Assembly: GCA_017518255.1 (NCBI GenBank)
Contig: JAFWVK010000053.1
Span: 1-64,000, forward strand
Reading direction: 5' to 3'
Origin: Oscillospiraceae bacterium
GTDB taxonomy: Bacteria > Bacillota > Clostridia > Oscillospirales > Ruminococcaceae
Length of the DNA: 64,000 bases
The position numbers and the translations under genes are program-made. The notes under the pieces were generated by a model. It was not told where the DNA came from, did not search any database, and worked only from the letters and a program-made list of their open reading frames with translations. Position 1 is the first letter of the stretch. The number at the start of each line of letters is the position of its first letter. Positions 37,601 through 45,639 of the stretch are shown here, in pieces.

Positions 37601-38589
37601 ACCCGGGCGTGTATTACGATGAAACAACCGGCAAGGGCTACATCGCATTCGGCGGCGGTACATCCGGCAGAGATGCTTCCAACCCCAAAACTGGAAGAAT
37701 TGCACAGCTTAACGACAGCATGACAGGTCTTGTCAGCGGAACCGTTAAAACAATGGAAACTCCGTATCTGTTCGAGGATTCCTCGCTGATTAAGATCGGC
37801 AATACCTGGTACTATTCTTACTGCACAAACTTCAGTGTTGGCGGAAACAAGTCGATTAACGGCGTTTCCTTCAACAGCGGTCAGATTCTTGCTATGACTT
37901 CCAGCGATCCGCTGACGAACTGGAGCAGCAGCAACCTCAAGTGTAATGTTCTAAGCAGTACGCTTGATCACGGCGGCAACAATCACCACTCGATCATCTA
38001 CTTCAAGGGCAAGTACTATGTTCTGTATCACTCCCGTCAGAAGGCAATCCGTCAGTTCCAGGCTGAGGGACTGCGTGCATGGGATCCGGGTGCAAACAAC
38101 GGCGCCGGCGGCTGGAATACTTCCGACGGCAACTACCGTTCTACGCACATCAACGAAGCAAACTACAATTCTTCTACCGGTACAATCACCTGCACACCTT
38201 CCATGGGCGGCTGTGCTCAGCTCGAATACCTCGATCCGTATCAGAAGAACGGTGCGGAGACAATGGCAAACAACGGCGGCATTCAGGTTTCCGGCGTCGG
38301 TGATACTGTCGTGACCGATATCCAGAAGGGCGACTGGGTCAAGGTTAAGGGCGTTGACTTCGGCTTCGGCGCAAAGTCCGTTACCCTCCGCGCTTCCTCC
38401 TCCAAGGGTGCATACATTAAGGTGTGTGCAGGCGGCGCTAACGATACCCCGATCGCTTATGCAGAGATCCCGGCAGGCGGATCCATGTCCGACATCACAG
38501 TTCCGGTTATCGGAGCATCCGGTGTCAGCGATGTGACATTCGTCTTCAGCGGCGAGCTCGATTTCGACAGCTGGCAGTTCAATCAGTAA
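34693..38589 (+). CDS. Multidomain cellulosomal xylanase: CBM22-GH10-CBM-dockerin-GH43-CBM6-like
   Basis: 1298 aa, secreted (signal peptide about 1-33). Order: CBM22-like (about 34-180); GH10 endo-xylanase (about 185-545) with NEVIDDG (acid/base Glu) and VTELDIA (nucleophile Glu) and the HTMVWHSQTP strand; a second CBM22/CBM4_9-type module (about 575-720); an internal type I dockerin (about 732-800, DVDCDGKLTASDLSALKYG and DVDQSGEIDAEDAKYLQQF); GH43 (about 805-1165) with WAPDACW and WMFDPGVYYD, for arabinofuranosidase or xylosidase action; a CBM6-like end. It would hydrolyse xylan backbone and side groups while attached to a cohesin scaffold. Codon use is more biased than in its neighbours, consistent with high expression. 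GGGGGA precedes the ATG. Confidence 0.92.
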   Translation: MKLRKRLTAGVVSAACCASIITMMPLAPSVSAATVVRNEFEVNYDGWYPTNEATELTAQPGIGYQESRGMLLSNRTDSADGAASAKGFYLEGGKSYNYSVKVFAETTETFRLKLRVLDEKTGKETIKELASKKVKGGEWATLSATYKAPAGSYDFTMLITTDSTSDFRFDNAVVTTKEAVNTVSAATAEKGLKDEFVDYFRVGNILNGGTVGNDRIKAIMIKDHNAIECENETKPDATLVQNGSTDSNIKVSLSRCASILDFCAQNGIAFRGHTMVWHSQTPPWFFRQGFNANNGYVDKSTMKTRMGSYIKNMFDAYATQYPSVNLYAYDICNEVIDDGTASSTGIRSNSPWVQVYKDNSFVRDAFTFARQYAPENCKLFYNDYNEFADAKQNCIINTILKPLLADGLIDGMGMQSHVSAAATNAWGDTNSYLKAMDKYLNLGIEVQVTELDIACEAGRYSSSQQADKYKSIFSHAVEWNKSHSYEEGRVTLVQVWGPKDGNSWVDDYKDNNGNVIGKNNPLLYDTNYQPKAAYNAVTSIIPTSQWGDGTQYDDGFEIVPPEVDENGYWFHYTFENGTENFSGRGGSETITSSSSAAYAGSKSLSVSGRTSAWHAATHSLSGQIFKAGEAYSFSVAAKYDTGSSSDKFHLTLQYKGSDGETHYDKIDTEAAVKGEWVQLSNTSYTIPAGASEMYIYVETDSTTIDFFIDEMIGAPEGTVIAGPGKAPQVLLGDVDCDGKLTASDLSALKYGARKGFSGNVAKINADVDQSGEIDAEDAKYLQQFLLTIIDKFPVAERKVDWTEAEKQFANITLATSYKKDNENNPMTTQRFGADPGWMVYKDRLYVYTTNDAFEYNNGQFRVNSYDSGTINCVSSSDLVNWTDHGAIPVAAQNGRTTNGVAGWASRAWAPDACWKTIDGKDKFFLYFANSAGGIGVLTADSPTGPWTDPIKQAMITGRSENCSGVDWMFDPGVYYDETTGKGYIAFGGGTSGRDASNPKTGRIAQLNDSMTGLVSGTVKTMETPYLFEDSSLIKIGNTWYYSYCTNFSVGGNKSINGVSFNSGQILAMTSSDPLTNWSSSNLKCNVLSSTLDHGGNNHHSIIYFKGKYYVLYHSRQKAIRQFQAEGLRAWDPGANNGAGGWNTSDGNYRSTHINEANYNSSTGTITCTPSMGGCAQLEYLDPYQKNGAETMANNGGIQVSGVGDTVVTDIQKGDWVKVKGVDFGFGAKSVTLRASSSKGAYIKVCAGGANDTPIAYAEIPAGGSMSDITVPVIGASGVSDVTFVFSGELDFDSWQFNQ

Positions 38590-38625
38590 GAAGAATTGAC
38601 AGTCTAACAATTTAGCCCCCCGATC

Positions 38626-38667
38626 ATGGCTGCGGGCTGTATGTTACGGCATACAGTTCGCAGCCAT
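38626..38667 (+). terminator. Terminator-like hairpin after the xylanase
   Basis: Long interrupted stem ATGGCTGCG-gg-CTGTATG/CATACAG-tt-CGCAGCCAT with a 6-nt loop, 37 nt past the stop, followed by AT-rich sequence and TTTTTTATTT. Confidence 0.7.
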
Positions 38668-38835
38668 ATTATATTCCGGTTTTTTATTTCGGTGCGGTAT
38701 TCTATGCAGTCTTTCTGCAATATGACGAAAAACAGTAAATTCATTTATATCTGCAAGCTGAGGCGTTCGTGAAACGGATGCCTTGGTTTTATCCTCCGAA
38801 TCTTTAATTCGCTGTGTATTTTTCTTCTGCTCCCA

Positions 38836-38864
38836 TTGATATTTTTGCCCCGATGTGCTATAAT
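38836..38864 (+). promoter_or_regulatory. Promoter of nadB-nadC
   Basis: TTGATA (38836-38841), 17-nt spacer, TATAAT (38859-38864), 30 nt before the nadB start codon. Confidence 0.7.
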
Positions 38865-38893
38865 GAAGATACTATGTGAAAAGGAGTCGTTTT

Positions 38894-40354
38894 ATGGTGA
38901 ATCTGGAACAAAATTATGATGTTGTCATTGCCGGAGCAGGCGCCGCGGGCTGCTATGCCGCACTGCATCTTCCGGAAAGACTGAAAGTCCTTGTACTTGC
39001 CAAGCGCGAGGCAACACTCTGTAACTCCGCACTTGCACAGGGCGGAATCGCCGGTGTCTGGAATTCTCCGAACGATAATATTGAACTGCACGCGAATGAT
39101 ACGCGCATTGCAGGCGCATTTACAAATAATCCGAAAACGCTTCAGATTCTCGTTTCCGAAGCCGCACAGGATATCGAACAGCTTGTCGAATACGGCGTAG
39201 ATTTCGATAAGAATGCAGACGGCGACTATGACCGGACACTGGAGGGCGGACACTGCCGCCGGAGGATCTTCCACTACCGTGATTCCACCGGCGCGGAAAT
39301 TCTGCGCGGACTGCTTGCTCAGACACGCAATCTCCCGAATGTTACGATTTCGGAATTTACGGTGCTCAGCCGCGCCGTCCATACGGAAACCGGCTTTACA
39401 CTGGAGTTGCTCCGCGAAGAATCGCTCACAACAGTCAACTGTCATTTCCTGATTCTGGCAACGGGCGGCATCGGGCGCGTATATGAGTATACAACCAATT
39501 CCGCAATTGCAACAGGCGACGGCATCCGCATTGCCTATGAGCTCGGCGCACGCATCAAAAACCTCAGCCTGATTCAGTTCCATCCGACTGCCTTCAATAA
39601 CAAGCATACCAGAGAATGCTTCCTGATTTCCGAGGCGGTGCGCGGAGAGGGTGCATATTTGCGCAATTGCAATATGGAGCGCTTTATGCACCGTTATGAT
39701 GACCGGCTGGAACTGGCGCCGCGTGACGTGGTTTCCCATGCCATTATTCTCGAAAGTCAGCGCACTGGCTCAAAGGATTTCTGGCTCGATATTTCGCATG
39801 AGGATCCGGAAACCGTCAAGGCGCGTTTCCCGAAAATCTATAACAAACTGCTGGAACAGGGCTATGACCTGACCAAAGAGCCGGTTCCGGTTTATCCCTG
39901 CCAGCATTATCTCATGGGCGGCATTGATGTTAACTCGAATGCACAGACGCGCGTTGACCGGCTCTATGCCTGCGGAGAATGCGCACATACCGGCGTACAC
40001 GGCAACAACCGCCTCGCCAGCAATTCTCTGCTGGAAGCACTGGTTTTCTCCCGGAGAGCCGCACAGGAAATCGCAAAGGAATCCGAGGATATTTCGCCGC
40101 GCTTTGAACAGGGCGAATTCCCGGCGGTTACTGCGACAGAACCGATTCCGCACGGCATCCGCACAGAGCTGCGGAAGATTTTGCAGGAAAATTACTTTGT
40201 CATTCCGAATACGGAAAACATGCGCGCAGCATATGACCGCGTGACCGAGCTGATTCAGCTGATTGCCTGTGAGGACTGGAAGCTGGATCTCGACTATCTC
40301 GAAGCCAAATCGCAGGCGACCTGCGCATACCTGATTCTGGAGGAACAGTTATAA
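38894..40354 (+). CDS. nadB: L-aspartate oxidase
   Basis: 486 aa. FAD enzyme making iminoaspartate for NAD synthesis. FAD-binding VVIAGAGAAGCYAAL at the N terminus, ALAQGGIAG, catalytic-region EGGHCRRRIFHYRD, QFHPTAF, and GECAHTGVHGNNRLASNSL. ATG at 38894 follows AAAGGAG by 7 nt. The quinolinate synthase gene nadA, usually next to it, is absent from the window. Confidence 0.94.
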   Translation: MVNLEQNYDVVIAGAGAAGCYAALHLPERLKVLVLAKREATLCNSALAQGGIAGVWNSPNDNIELHANDTRIAGAFTNNPKTLQILVSEAAQDIEQLVEYGVDFDKNADGDYDRTLEGGHCRRRIFHYRDSTGAEILRGLLAQTRNLPNVTISEFTVLSRAVHTETGFTLELLREESLTTVNCHFLILATGGIGRVYEYTTNSAIATGDGIRIAYELGARIKNLSLIQFHPTAFNNKHTRECFLISEAVRGEGAYLRNCNMERFMHRYDDRLELAPRDVVSHAIILESQRTGSKDFWLDISHEDPETVKARFPKIYNKLLEQGYDLTKEPVPVYPCQHYLMGGIDVNSNAQTRVDRLYACGECAHTGVHGNNRLASNSLLEALVFSRRAAQEIAKESEDISPRFEQGEFPAVTATEPIPHGIRTELRKILQENYFVIPNTENMRAAYDRVTELIQLIACEDWKLDLDYLEAKSQATCAYLILEEQL

Positions 40355-41202
40355 TGGAGCTGCTGCAATCATATGTGGATGACGTGATTCTGCGTGCGCT
40401 GCACGAGGATATTACGGGAATGGACGTTACATCGGATTTTCTGCTTTCCGAATCGCATGAATCCGATGCTTACCTTATGGCAAAGGATCAGGGCGTGCTC
40501 TGCGGCATGGAGATTGCAAAGCGTGTTTTTGAACTGGTCGGGGACGGCGTCCGCTTTGAGATTCTGAAACACGACGGAGAATCCGTGCAGTACGGCGATA
40601 TTCTCGCGGTGATGCACGGCGGCACACGGGTGCTTCTGAAAGGAGAACGCACGGCGCTGAACCTGCTCCAGCATCTCTCCGGTATCGCAACGGAAACAAG
40701 AAGATGCGTGGATATTGTCGCCGGCACAAAGGCGTCAATCGCCGATACCAGAAAAACAGCGGTCGGCATCCGCGCAATGCAGAAATATGCGGTTCGCTGC
40801 GGCGGCGGAAAGAATCACCGCTTCAATCTCTCTGACGGCGCCATGCTCAAGGACAATCATATTGATGCCTGCGGCGGCATTCTGCCGGCGATAACCCAGC
40901 TCCGTGCCCGCATCGGACATATGGTGCGGATTGAGGTTGAGGTTCGCACACTCGATGAGCTGCGCCAGGCGCTCGAAGCAAAAGCGGATATCATCATGCT
41001 GGATAATATGGACTGCGATACCATGAAAGAAGCCGTGCGCATCACGGACGGCAGAGCGCTGCTCGAAGCCTCCGGCGGAATCACGCATGACACGCTGCGC
41101 GGCGTCGCGGAAACCGGCGTGGATATTATTTCAATCGGCGCGCTGACACACAGCGTCAAGGCATTCGATATTTCAATGAAATGGGGCAAAAAGCCTCTCT
41201 GA
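40354..41202 (+). CDS. nadC: Nicotinate-nucleotide diphosphorylase (carboxylating)
   Basis: 282 aa. Converts quinolinate and PRPP to nicotinate mononucleotide. Motifs: DTRKTAVGIRAMQKYAV, CGGGKNHRFNLSDGAMLKDNH and IMLDNMD. The ATG overlaps the nadB stop (TAATG), so translation is coupled. Confidence 0.95.
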   Translation: MELLQSYVDDVILRALHEDITGMDVTSDFLLSESHESDAYLMAKDQGVLCGMEIAKRVFELVGDGVRFEILKHDGESVQYGDILAVMHGGTRVLLKGERTALNLLQHLSGIATETRRCVDIVAGTKASIADTRKTAVGIRAMQKYAVRCGGGKNHRFNLSDGAMLKDNHIDACGGILPAITQLRARIGHMVRIEVEVRTLDELRQALEAKADIIMLDNMDCDTMKEAVRITDGRALLEASGGITHDTLRGVAETGVDIISIGALTHSVKAFDISMKWGKKPL

Positions 41203-41230
41203 AAGCGGCATCGTTCCGCAGACAACAAAT

Positions 41231-41260
41231 ACCCCCGCAGATTATCCGGTCTGCGGGGGT
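41231..41260 (+). terminator. Terminator after nadC, first copy
   Basis: 11-bp stem ACCCCCGCAGA/TCTGCGGGGGT with an 8-nt loop, then TTCATTATTAT, 28 nt past the nadC stop. Confidence 0.75.
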
Positions 41261-41272
41261 TCATTATTATCC

Positions 41273-41330
41273 ATAAAGCGGGGTCCGGGGACAATGTCCC
41301 CGGCGGGGTTTGGGGCGGAGCCCCATTATG
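41273..41330 (-). repeat. Interspersed GC-rich intergenic repeat, copy 3
   Basis: Begins ATAAAGCGG and contains the palindrome CCGGGGACAATGTCCCCGG followed by a GGGGTTTGGGGCGGAGCCCC segment. It is largely the reverse complement of 18933-18981. It lies between two copies of the same terminator hairpin. Confidence 0.65.
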
Positions 41331-41358
41331 GATACATCGAAGATACCTTTACAACACT

Positions 41359-41388
41359 ACCCCCGCAGATTTTCAGGTCTGCGGGGGT
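41359..41388 (+). terminator. Terminator after nadC, second copy
   Basis: The same 11-bp stem as at 41231-41260 with a changed loop. The two 30-nt hairpins differ only in or near the loop. Confidence 0.7.
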
Positions 41389-41478
41389 AAATCTGTCGAA
41401 AAAGTGAACACGGGTTTCACAAAGCGAACGAAAGCAGTTTGCATCGCAGAGAGCTTGCAGATTTTTGCTTTTATCCCA

Positions 41479-41507
41479 TTGAAATTTCTTCCGTAATGTG
41501 GTATAAT
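41479..41507 (+). promoter_or_regulatory. Promoter of the pyruvate formate-lyase operon
   Basis: TTGAAA (41479-41484), 17-nt spacer, TATAAT (41502-41507), about 70 nt before the start codon. Confidence 0.7.
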
Positions 41508-41575
41508 AAAATACAATACAGAAAAAACAAAACGAGTGACAGTGAAGCGTACACCGCAGAAAGGATAGGTCAGCT

Positions 41576-43654
41576 ATGATGATGGAATTCGCAGCGGAAT
41601 GGGAAGGCTTTACACCCGGAAAATGGAGCAGCTCCTCGATCAATGTCCGGGACTTTATCCGAAACAATATTACCCCTTATGAAGGGGATGAGCAGTTCCT
41701 TGAGGGACCGACTGAGGCAACAAAGCAGCTCTGGACGCAGGTTGCCGATCTGTTCCGGCAGGAACGGGAAGCCGGCGGCGTGCTGGATATGGATACGAAA
41801 ATCATTTCTACCATTACCTCCCACGGTCCGGGCTATCTGAACAAGGATCTGGAAAAGATTGTCGGCTTGCAGACGGACAAGCCTTTGAAGCGTGCATTGC
41901 AGCCCTTCGGCGGCATCCGCATGGCACAGCAGGCATGTAAGGAGTACGGCTATGAAGTCGATCCTCTGGTGACCGAAATCTTTACCAAATACAGAAAGAC
42001 ACATAATCAGGGCGTTTTCGATGTGTATACCCCCGAAATGCGCCTTGCGCGGAAATCCGCAATCCTGACCGGTCTGCCCGATGCCTACGGCAGAGGCAGA
42101 ATCATCGGAGACTACCGCAGAATCGCTCTCTACGGTGTTGAGATGCTGATTCAGGATAAGCTGCATCAGAAGGCGAACGGCTTCTCCCGCATGACCTCCG
42201 ACGACATCCGGCTTCGGGAGGAGCTTTCCGAGCAGATCAGAGCCCTTTATGAACTGGAGGAGCTCGGCAGAATTTACGGCTATGAGATTTCCGCGCCTGC
42301 GAAAAATGCACAGGAGGCTGTGCAGTGGCTCTACTTCGGCTATCTGGCTGCCGTCAAGGAGCAGAACGGCGCAGCCATGAGCCTCGGCAGAACCTCATCC
42401 TTCCTTGATATTTATATTCAGCGGGATCTGGAGCGCGGACTGATTACCGAAAAGGAAGCACAGGAGCTGATTGACCATTTCATCATGAAGCTGCGGCTCG
42501 TGAAGTTTGCGCGGACACCCGAATATAATGCACTGTTCTCCGGCGACCCGACATGGGTAACCGAATCCATCGGCGGCGTTTCCGTGGACGGGCAGCATAT
42601 GGTCACGAAAAACTCCTTCCGTTACCTTAATACACTGAACAATCTCGGCACCGCTCCGGAGCCGAATATGACCGTGCTGTGGTCCAAGCAGCTTCCGCAG
42701 AATTTCAAGCGGTTCTGCGCAAAAATGTCCATTCAGACCTCCGCGATTCAATATGAAAACGATGACCTGATGCGCGTGACGCACGGAGATGACTACGCAA
42801 TTGCCTGCTGTGTTTCATCAATGGTTGTCGGCAAAGAGATGCAGTTTTTCGGCGCACGCGCCAATCTCGCGAAATGTCTGCTCTATGCAATCAACGGCGG
42901 CATCGACGAGGTCATGAAAGTGCAGGTCGGTCCGAAATACCGTCCGGTTACAGGCGATTATCTGAACTTTGACGATGTGATGGACAAGTATGACCAGATG
43001 ATGGAATGGCTCGCGGGTCTGTATGTCAACACTCTGAATGTCATTCATTATATGCACGATAAATACTGTTATGAGAGATTGCAGATGGCACTGCACGACC
43101 GCGATGTCAAGCGCTATTTCGCAACCGGTATCGCCGGACTGTCGGTCGTTGCCGATTCGCTCAGCGCGATCAAATATGCAAAGGTCAAATGTATCCGCGA
43201 TGAAAACGGCATTGTCGTTGACTACGAAACCGAAGGCGATTTTCCGAAATACGGAAACGACGATGACCGTGTGGATAAAATCGCTGTGGATATCGTCCAC
43301 AGATTTATGAATAAAATCCGCAAGCACCATACCTACCGTGACAGCATCCCGACCATGAGCATTCTGACAATCACCTCCAATGTGGTCTACGGTAAGAAAA
43401 CCGGCAACACACCCGACGGCAGAAAGCACGGTGTTCCGCTTGCACCGGGTGCAAACCCGATGCACGGACGGGATACGCACGGTGCTGTCGCTTCGCTCAG
43501 TTCAGTTGCAAAGCTGCCGTTCCGTCATGCGCAGGACGGCATCTCCAACACGTTCTCAATCATTCCGGATGCGCTGGGGAAGAATCAGAAAGTCTTTTCC
43601 GGCGATCTCGATCTCGATGCGCTGCGGCAGGAGGCGGAGCATGAAGCAGAATGA
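41576..43654 (+). CDS. pflB: Pyruvate formate-lyase core, without the glycyl radical domain
   Basis: 692 aa. Closely matches PFL from the N terminus ([27 protein letters not shown]) through the substrate region and the catalytic pair Cys411-Cys412 (AIACCVSSM), to [15 protein letters not shown]. Normal enzymes of about 740-750 aa then continue into an RVSGYA glycyl radical segment. Here the chain turns to [18 protein letters not shown] and stops. The missing part is on a separate gene at 43894. The start could be any of three successive ATGs; GGATAGG lies upstream. PFL cleaves pyruvate plus CoA to acetyl-CoA plus formate in anaerobic fermentation. The core alone should be inactive until a glycyl radical partner binds. 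Confidence 0.9.
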   Translation: MMMEFAAEWEGFTPGKWSSSSINVRDFIRNNITPYEGDEQFLEGPTEATKQLWTQVADLFRQEREAGGVLDMDTKIISTITSHGPGYLNKDLEKIVGLQTDKPLKRALQPFGGIRMAQQACKEYGYEVDPLVTEIFTKYRKTHNQGVFDVYTPEMRLARKSAILTGLPDAYGRGRIIGDYRRIALYGVEMLIQDKLHQKANGFSRMTSDDIRLREELSEQIRALYELEELGRIYGYEISAPAKNAQEAVQWLYFGYLAAVKEQNGAAMSLGRTSSFLDIYIQRDLERGLITEKEAQELIDHFIMKLRLVKFARTPEYNALFSGDPTWVTESIGGVSVDGQHMVTKNSFRYLNTLNNLGTAPEPNMTVLWSKQLPQNFKRFCAKMSIQTSAIQYENDDLMRVTHGDDYAIACCVSSMVVGKEMQFFGARANLAKCLLYAINGGIDEVMKVQVGPKYRPVTGDYLNFDDVMDKYDQMMEWLAGLYVNTLNVIHYMHDKYCYERLQMALHDRDVKRYFATGIAGLSVVADSLSAIKYAKVKCIRDENGIVVDYETEGDFPKYGNDDDRVDKIAVDIVHRFMNKIRKHHTYRDSIPTMSILTITSNVVYGKKTGNTPDGRKHGVPLAPGANPMHGRDTHGAVASLSSVAKLPFRHAQDGISNTFSIIPDALGKNQKVFSGDLDLDALRQEAEHEAE

Positions 43655-43877
43655 TCTGTCAGGCACAGAGCCGGATTTACAGGATCCGGACGAGCTTGTC
43701 CGAATGCTCGACGGGCTGTTTGCTGCCGGCACACAGCATGTGAACCTGGAAAGCGGCGCACAGACCGTCATCCGGACTGTCGGCAGCACGGACTGCAGCG
43801 GAAAGCCCGGTGCCTGTGCCGTTCCGAATTTCGATTATATTGATGCAGAGCCGGAGGAGCCGGCTTCCGAACGATAA
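43641..43877 (+). CDS. Small protein resembling the first half of a PFL glycyl radical domain
   Basis: 78 aa, starting inside the PFL core gene (14-nt overlap) with GGAGGCGGAGC directly before its ATG. Residues 17-36 ([11 protein letters not shown] ... QHVNLE) parallel the opening of the PFL glycyl radical domain (D-x-LV-x-LDGY-x-GxHxN). The later part ([21 protein letters not shown]) does not continue as in that domain: it has no RVSGYA and ends PEEPASER. It looks like the decayed or re-used original C terminus of PFL, or a linker subunit. Function unknown. Confidence 0.65.
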   Translation: MKQNDLSGTEPDLQDPDELVRMLDGLFAAGTQHVNLESGAQTVIRTVGSTDCSGKPGACAVPNFDYIDAEPEEPASER

Positions 43878-43893
43878 AAAGGGAGGTTTTCTT

Positions 43894-44133
43894 ATGGCAA
43901 ACGATCAGCAGATTGATAATCTGGTAGCGCTGCTCGACGGATATGTTGAAAAAGGCGGCCATCACCTCAATGTAAATGTATTTACGCGGGATACATTGCT
44001 GGATGCACAGGCGCACCCGGAAAAGTATCCGCAGCTTACCGTTCGCGTCTCCGGATATGCCGTGAATTTCATCAAGCTGACAAAGGAACAGCAGGATGAT
44101 GTCATCTCCCGTACATTCCATGATGCACTGTGA
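43894..44133 (+). CDS. Stand-alone glycyl radical domain for split PFL
   Basis: 79 aa with a strong GGGAGG site. It is a complete PFL C-terminal domain: [36 protein letters not shown] (radical Gly54) and the terminal [17 protein letters not shown]. It resembles GrcA/YfiD of E. coli, a spare part that restores oxygen-cleaved PFL, but here it is encoded beside a core that lacks the domain, so it is probably an obligatory subunit. The radical would be installed by the downstream PflA. Confidence 0.88.
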   Translation: MANDQQIDNLVALLDGYVEKGGHHLNVNVFTRDTLLDAQAHPEKYPQLTVRVSGYAVNFIKLTKEQQDDVISRTFHDAL

Positions 44134-44686
44134 ACCTGCGGCATTGGAACTGAGACACATCACAAAGACTTCGGAGGATATGCCGCTGCTGGAGGCAATC
44201 AACACGGAGGCGATTCCGGAATGTGAGCGGAATTCGCTGGACGATCTGCTTGACAGCGGCGCAGATGTCCTCGGCATCTATCAGAACAGCAGACCGACGG
44301 GTTTTTTTGTGCTCCGGTCGTTCCGGTCAACCAGATATCTTGCATATTTTGCCGTGCAGAAGGAACTGCGCGGACAAGGACTCGGCAGCACCGCATTGCA
44401 GGCATTGCTCAGCCGGTATCCGGACTGTCAGACCGTCGTTGAATACGAAGCGCCGGACAAAGCCGGCGATGCAAATGATATCCGGCAGCGCAGAAAGCAA
44501 TTCTATCTGAGAAACGGTTTCCGGCAGACCGGCTGGAATACCTTTTACGACGGCACGGAATTTGAGCTCGGCTGCGCCGGAATCTCCTATGATGCAGCGG
44601 AATTTGCAGATTTCATCGCATATCTGAGTACGATTATTTCCGACCACATCCCGCAGCCGTACCGGAAGAAAATGCGGAAAGGCTGA
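44096..44686 (+). CDS. GNAT-family N-acetyltransferase
   Basis: 196 aa if started at 44096, where AAGGA precedes two adjacent ATGs; starts at 44120 or 44123 are possible. It overlaps the glycyl radical gene. The acetyl-CoA-binding motif A is [14 protein letters not shown] (about residue 105), followed by the [10 protein letters not shown] motif typical of the fold end. Substrate unknown. A location between pfl and pflA suggests only shared transcription. Confidence 0.75.
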   Translation: MMSSPVHSMMHCEPAALELRHITKTSEDMPLLEAINTEAIPECERNSLDDLLDSGADVLGIYQNSRPTGFFVLRSFRSTRYLAYFAVQKELRGQGLGSTALQALLSRYPDCQTVVEYEAPDKAGDANDIRQRRKQFYLRNGFRQTGWNTFYDGTEFELGCAGISYDAAEFADFIAYLSTIISDHIPQPYRKKMRKG

Positions 44687-44692
44687 ACATGC

Positions 44693-44727
44693 ACAGCCCG
44701 AAAGCGGTACGCCGTCTTTCGGGCTGT
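44693..44727 (+). other. Perfect hairpin between the GNAT gene and pflA
   Basis: 12-bp stem ACAGCCCGAAAG/CTTTCGGGCTGT (44693-44704 with 44716-44727) and an 11-nt loop, without a T tract. It lies 25 nt before pflA and may slow transcription or stabilise mRNA. Confidence 0.5.
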
Positions 44728-44751
44728 CACATCATTTCGGAGGCATTTATC

Positions 44752-45528
44752 ATGCTTGGACGGATCCATTCTACGGAGAGCTTCGGAACGGTTGACGGTC
44801 CGGGCATCCGGTTCGTGGTCTTTTTTCAGGGCTGTCCGATGCGCTGCCTGTACTGCCACAATCCGGATACATGGCTGAAAGAGGGCGGGCATACGGAAAC
44901 CGTTGCTTCCCTGCTTGCCCTTTACCGCCGCAATGCGGTGTTCTACCGGAACGGCGGCATTACCTGCACGGGCGGAGAGCCGATGATGCAGATGCCCTTT
45001 CTGACGGAGCTTTTTACCGCTGCGAAAAAAGAGCAGATTCACACATGCCTCGATACCTCCGGCATCTGCTTTCTGCCCGATAATCCGGAGCCTTTCCGGA
45101 CGCTTCTTTCCGTGACGGATTTGGTTATGCTGGATATCAAGCATATTGATGCGGAAAAGCACCGCGAACTGACCGGACATTCCAACAGCAGGATTTTACA
45201 GTTTGCGGATTTTGTCTCGGAATGCGGCGTGCCGGTCTGGATCCGGCATGTGGTTGTGCCGGGACTGACCGATGACAGCGCAGAACAGGAGCGGCTCGGT
45301 TACCGCATCGGCGGACTGAAAACGCTGCAAGGGCTGGATGTGCTGCCGTATCATGACATGGGCAAAAAAAAATATGAGGAACTGGGGATTCCGTATCCGC
45401 TGAAGGATACACTGCCCGCTTCTGCGGAGCAGGCGGCTGCGGCAAAGGAATGCATTCTCCGCGGCATCAGAAAGCGCCTCCTGCACGAAGCGGAAAGCAC
45501 TGTGCTTCCGTCCTCCTCAAACGGCTGA
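44752..45528 (+). CDS. pflA: Pyruvate formate-lyase-activating enzyme
   Basis: 258 aa. Radical SAM protein with CPMRCLYC (C-x3-C-x2-C) after FFQGC, GGEP motif (TCTGGEPMMQM) and the TVDGPGIR start typical of PflA. It makes the glycyl radical using SAM. The ATG at 44752 follows GGAGG by 8 nt. Confidence 0.93.
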   Translation: MLGRIHSTESFGTVDGPGIRFVVFFQGCPMRCLYCHNPDTWLKEGGHTETVASLLALYRRNAVFYRNGGITCTGGEPMMQMPFLTELFTAAKKEQIHTCLDTSGICFLPDNPEPFRTLLSVTDLVMLDIKHIDAEKHRELTGHSNSRILQFADFVSECGVPVWIRHVVVPGLTDDSAEQERLGYRIGGLKTLQGLDVLPYHDMGKKKYEELGIPYPLKDTLPASAEQAAAAKECILRGIRKRLLHEAESTVLPSSSNG

Positions 45529-45639
45529 AACCGCTCTTACCCTTGGAAACCGCTGAATAAATCCCGCCTGACGGTTTGGCGCGCAGCCTTGCGCACCGGA
45601 TTGATTCCGCGGTTTTCTTGCGAAAGGATTACGAAATAT

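Noticed and set aside
43640..43900. Sequencing frameshift as the cause of the split PFL
   Set aside because: Neither frame after the core gives a complete glycyl radical domain. The domain occurs later with its own GGGAGG site and ATG, and the intermediate ORF has its own start and site, so one indel cannot rebuild a normal PFL. Only resequencing could exclude multiple errors.
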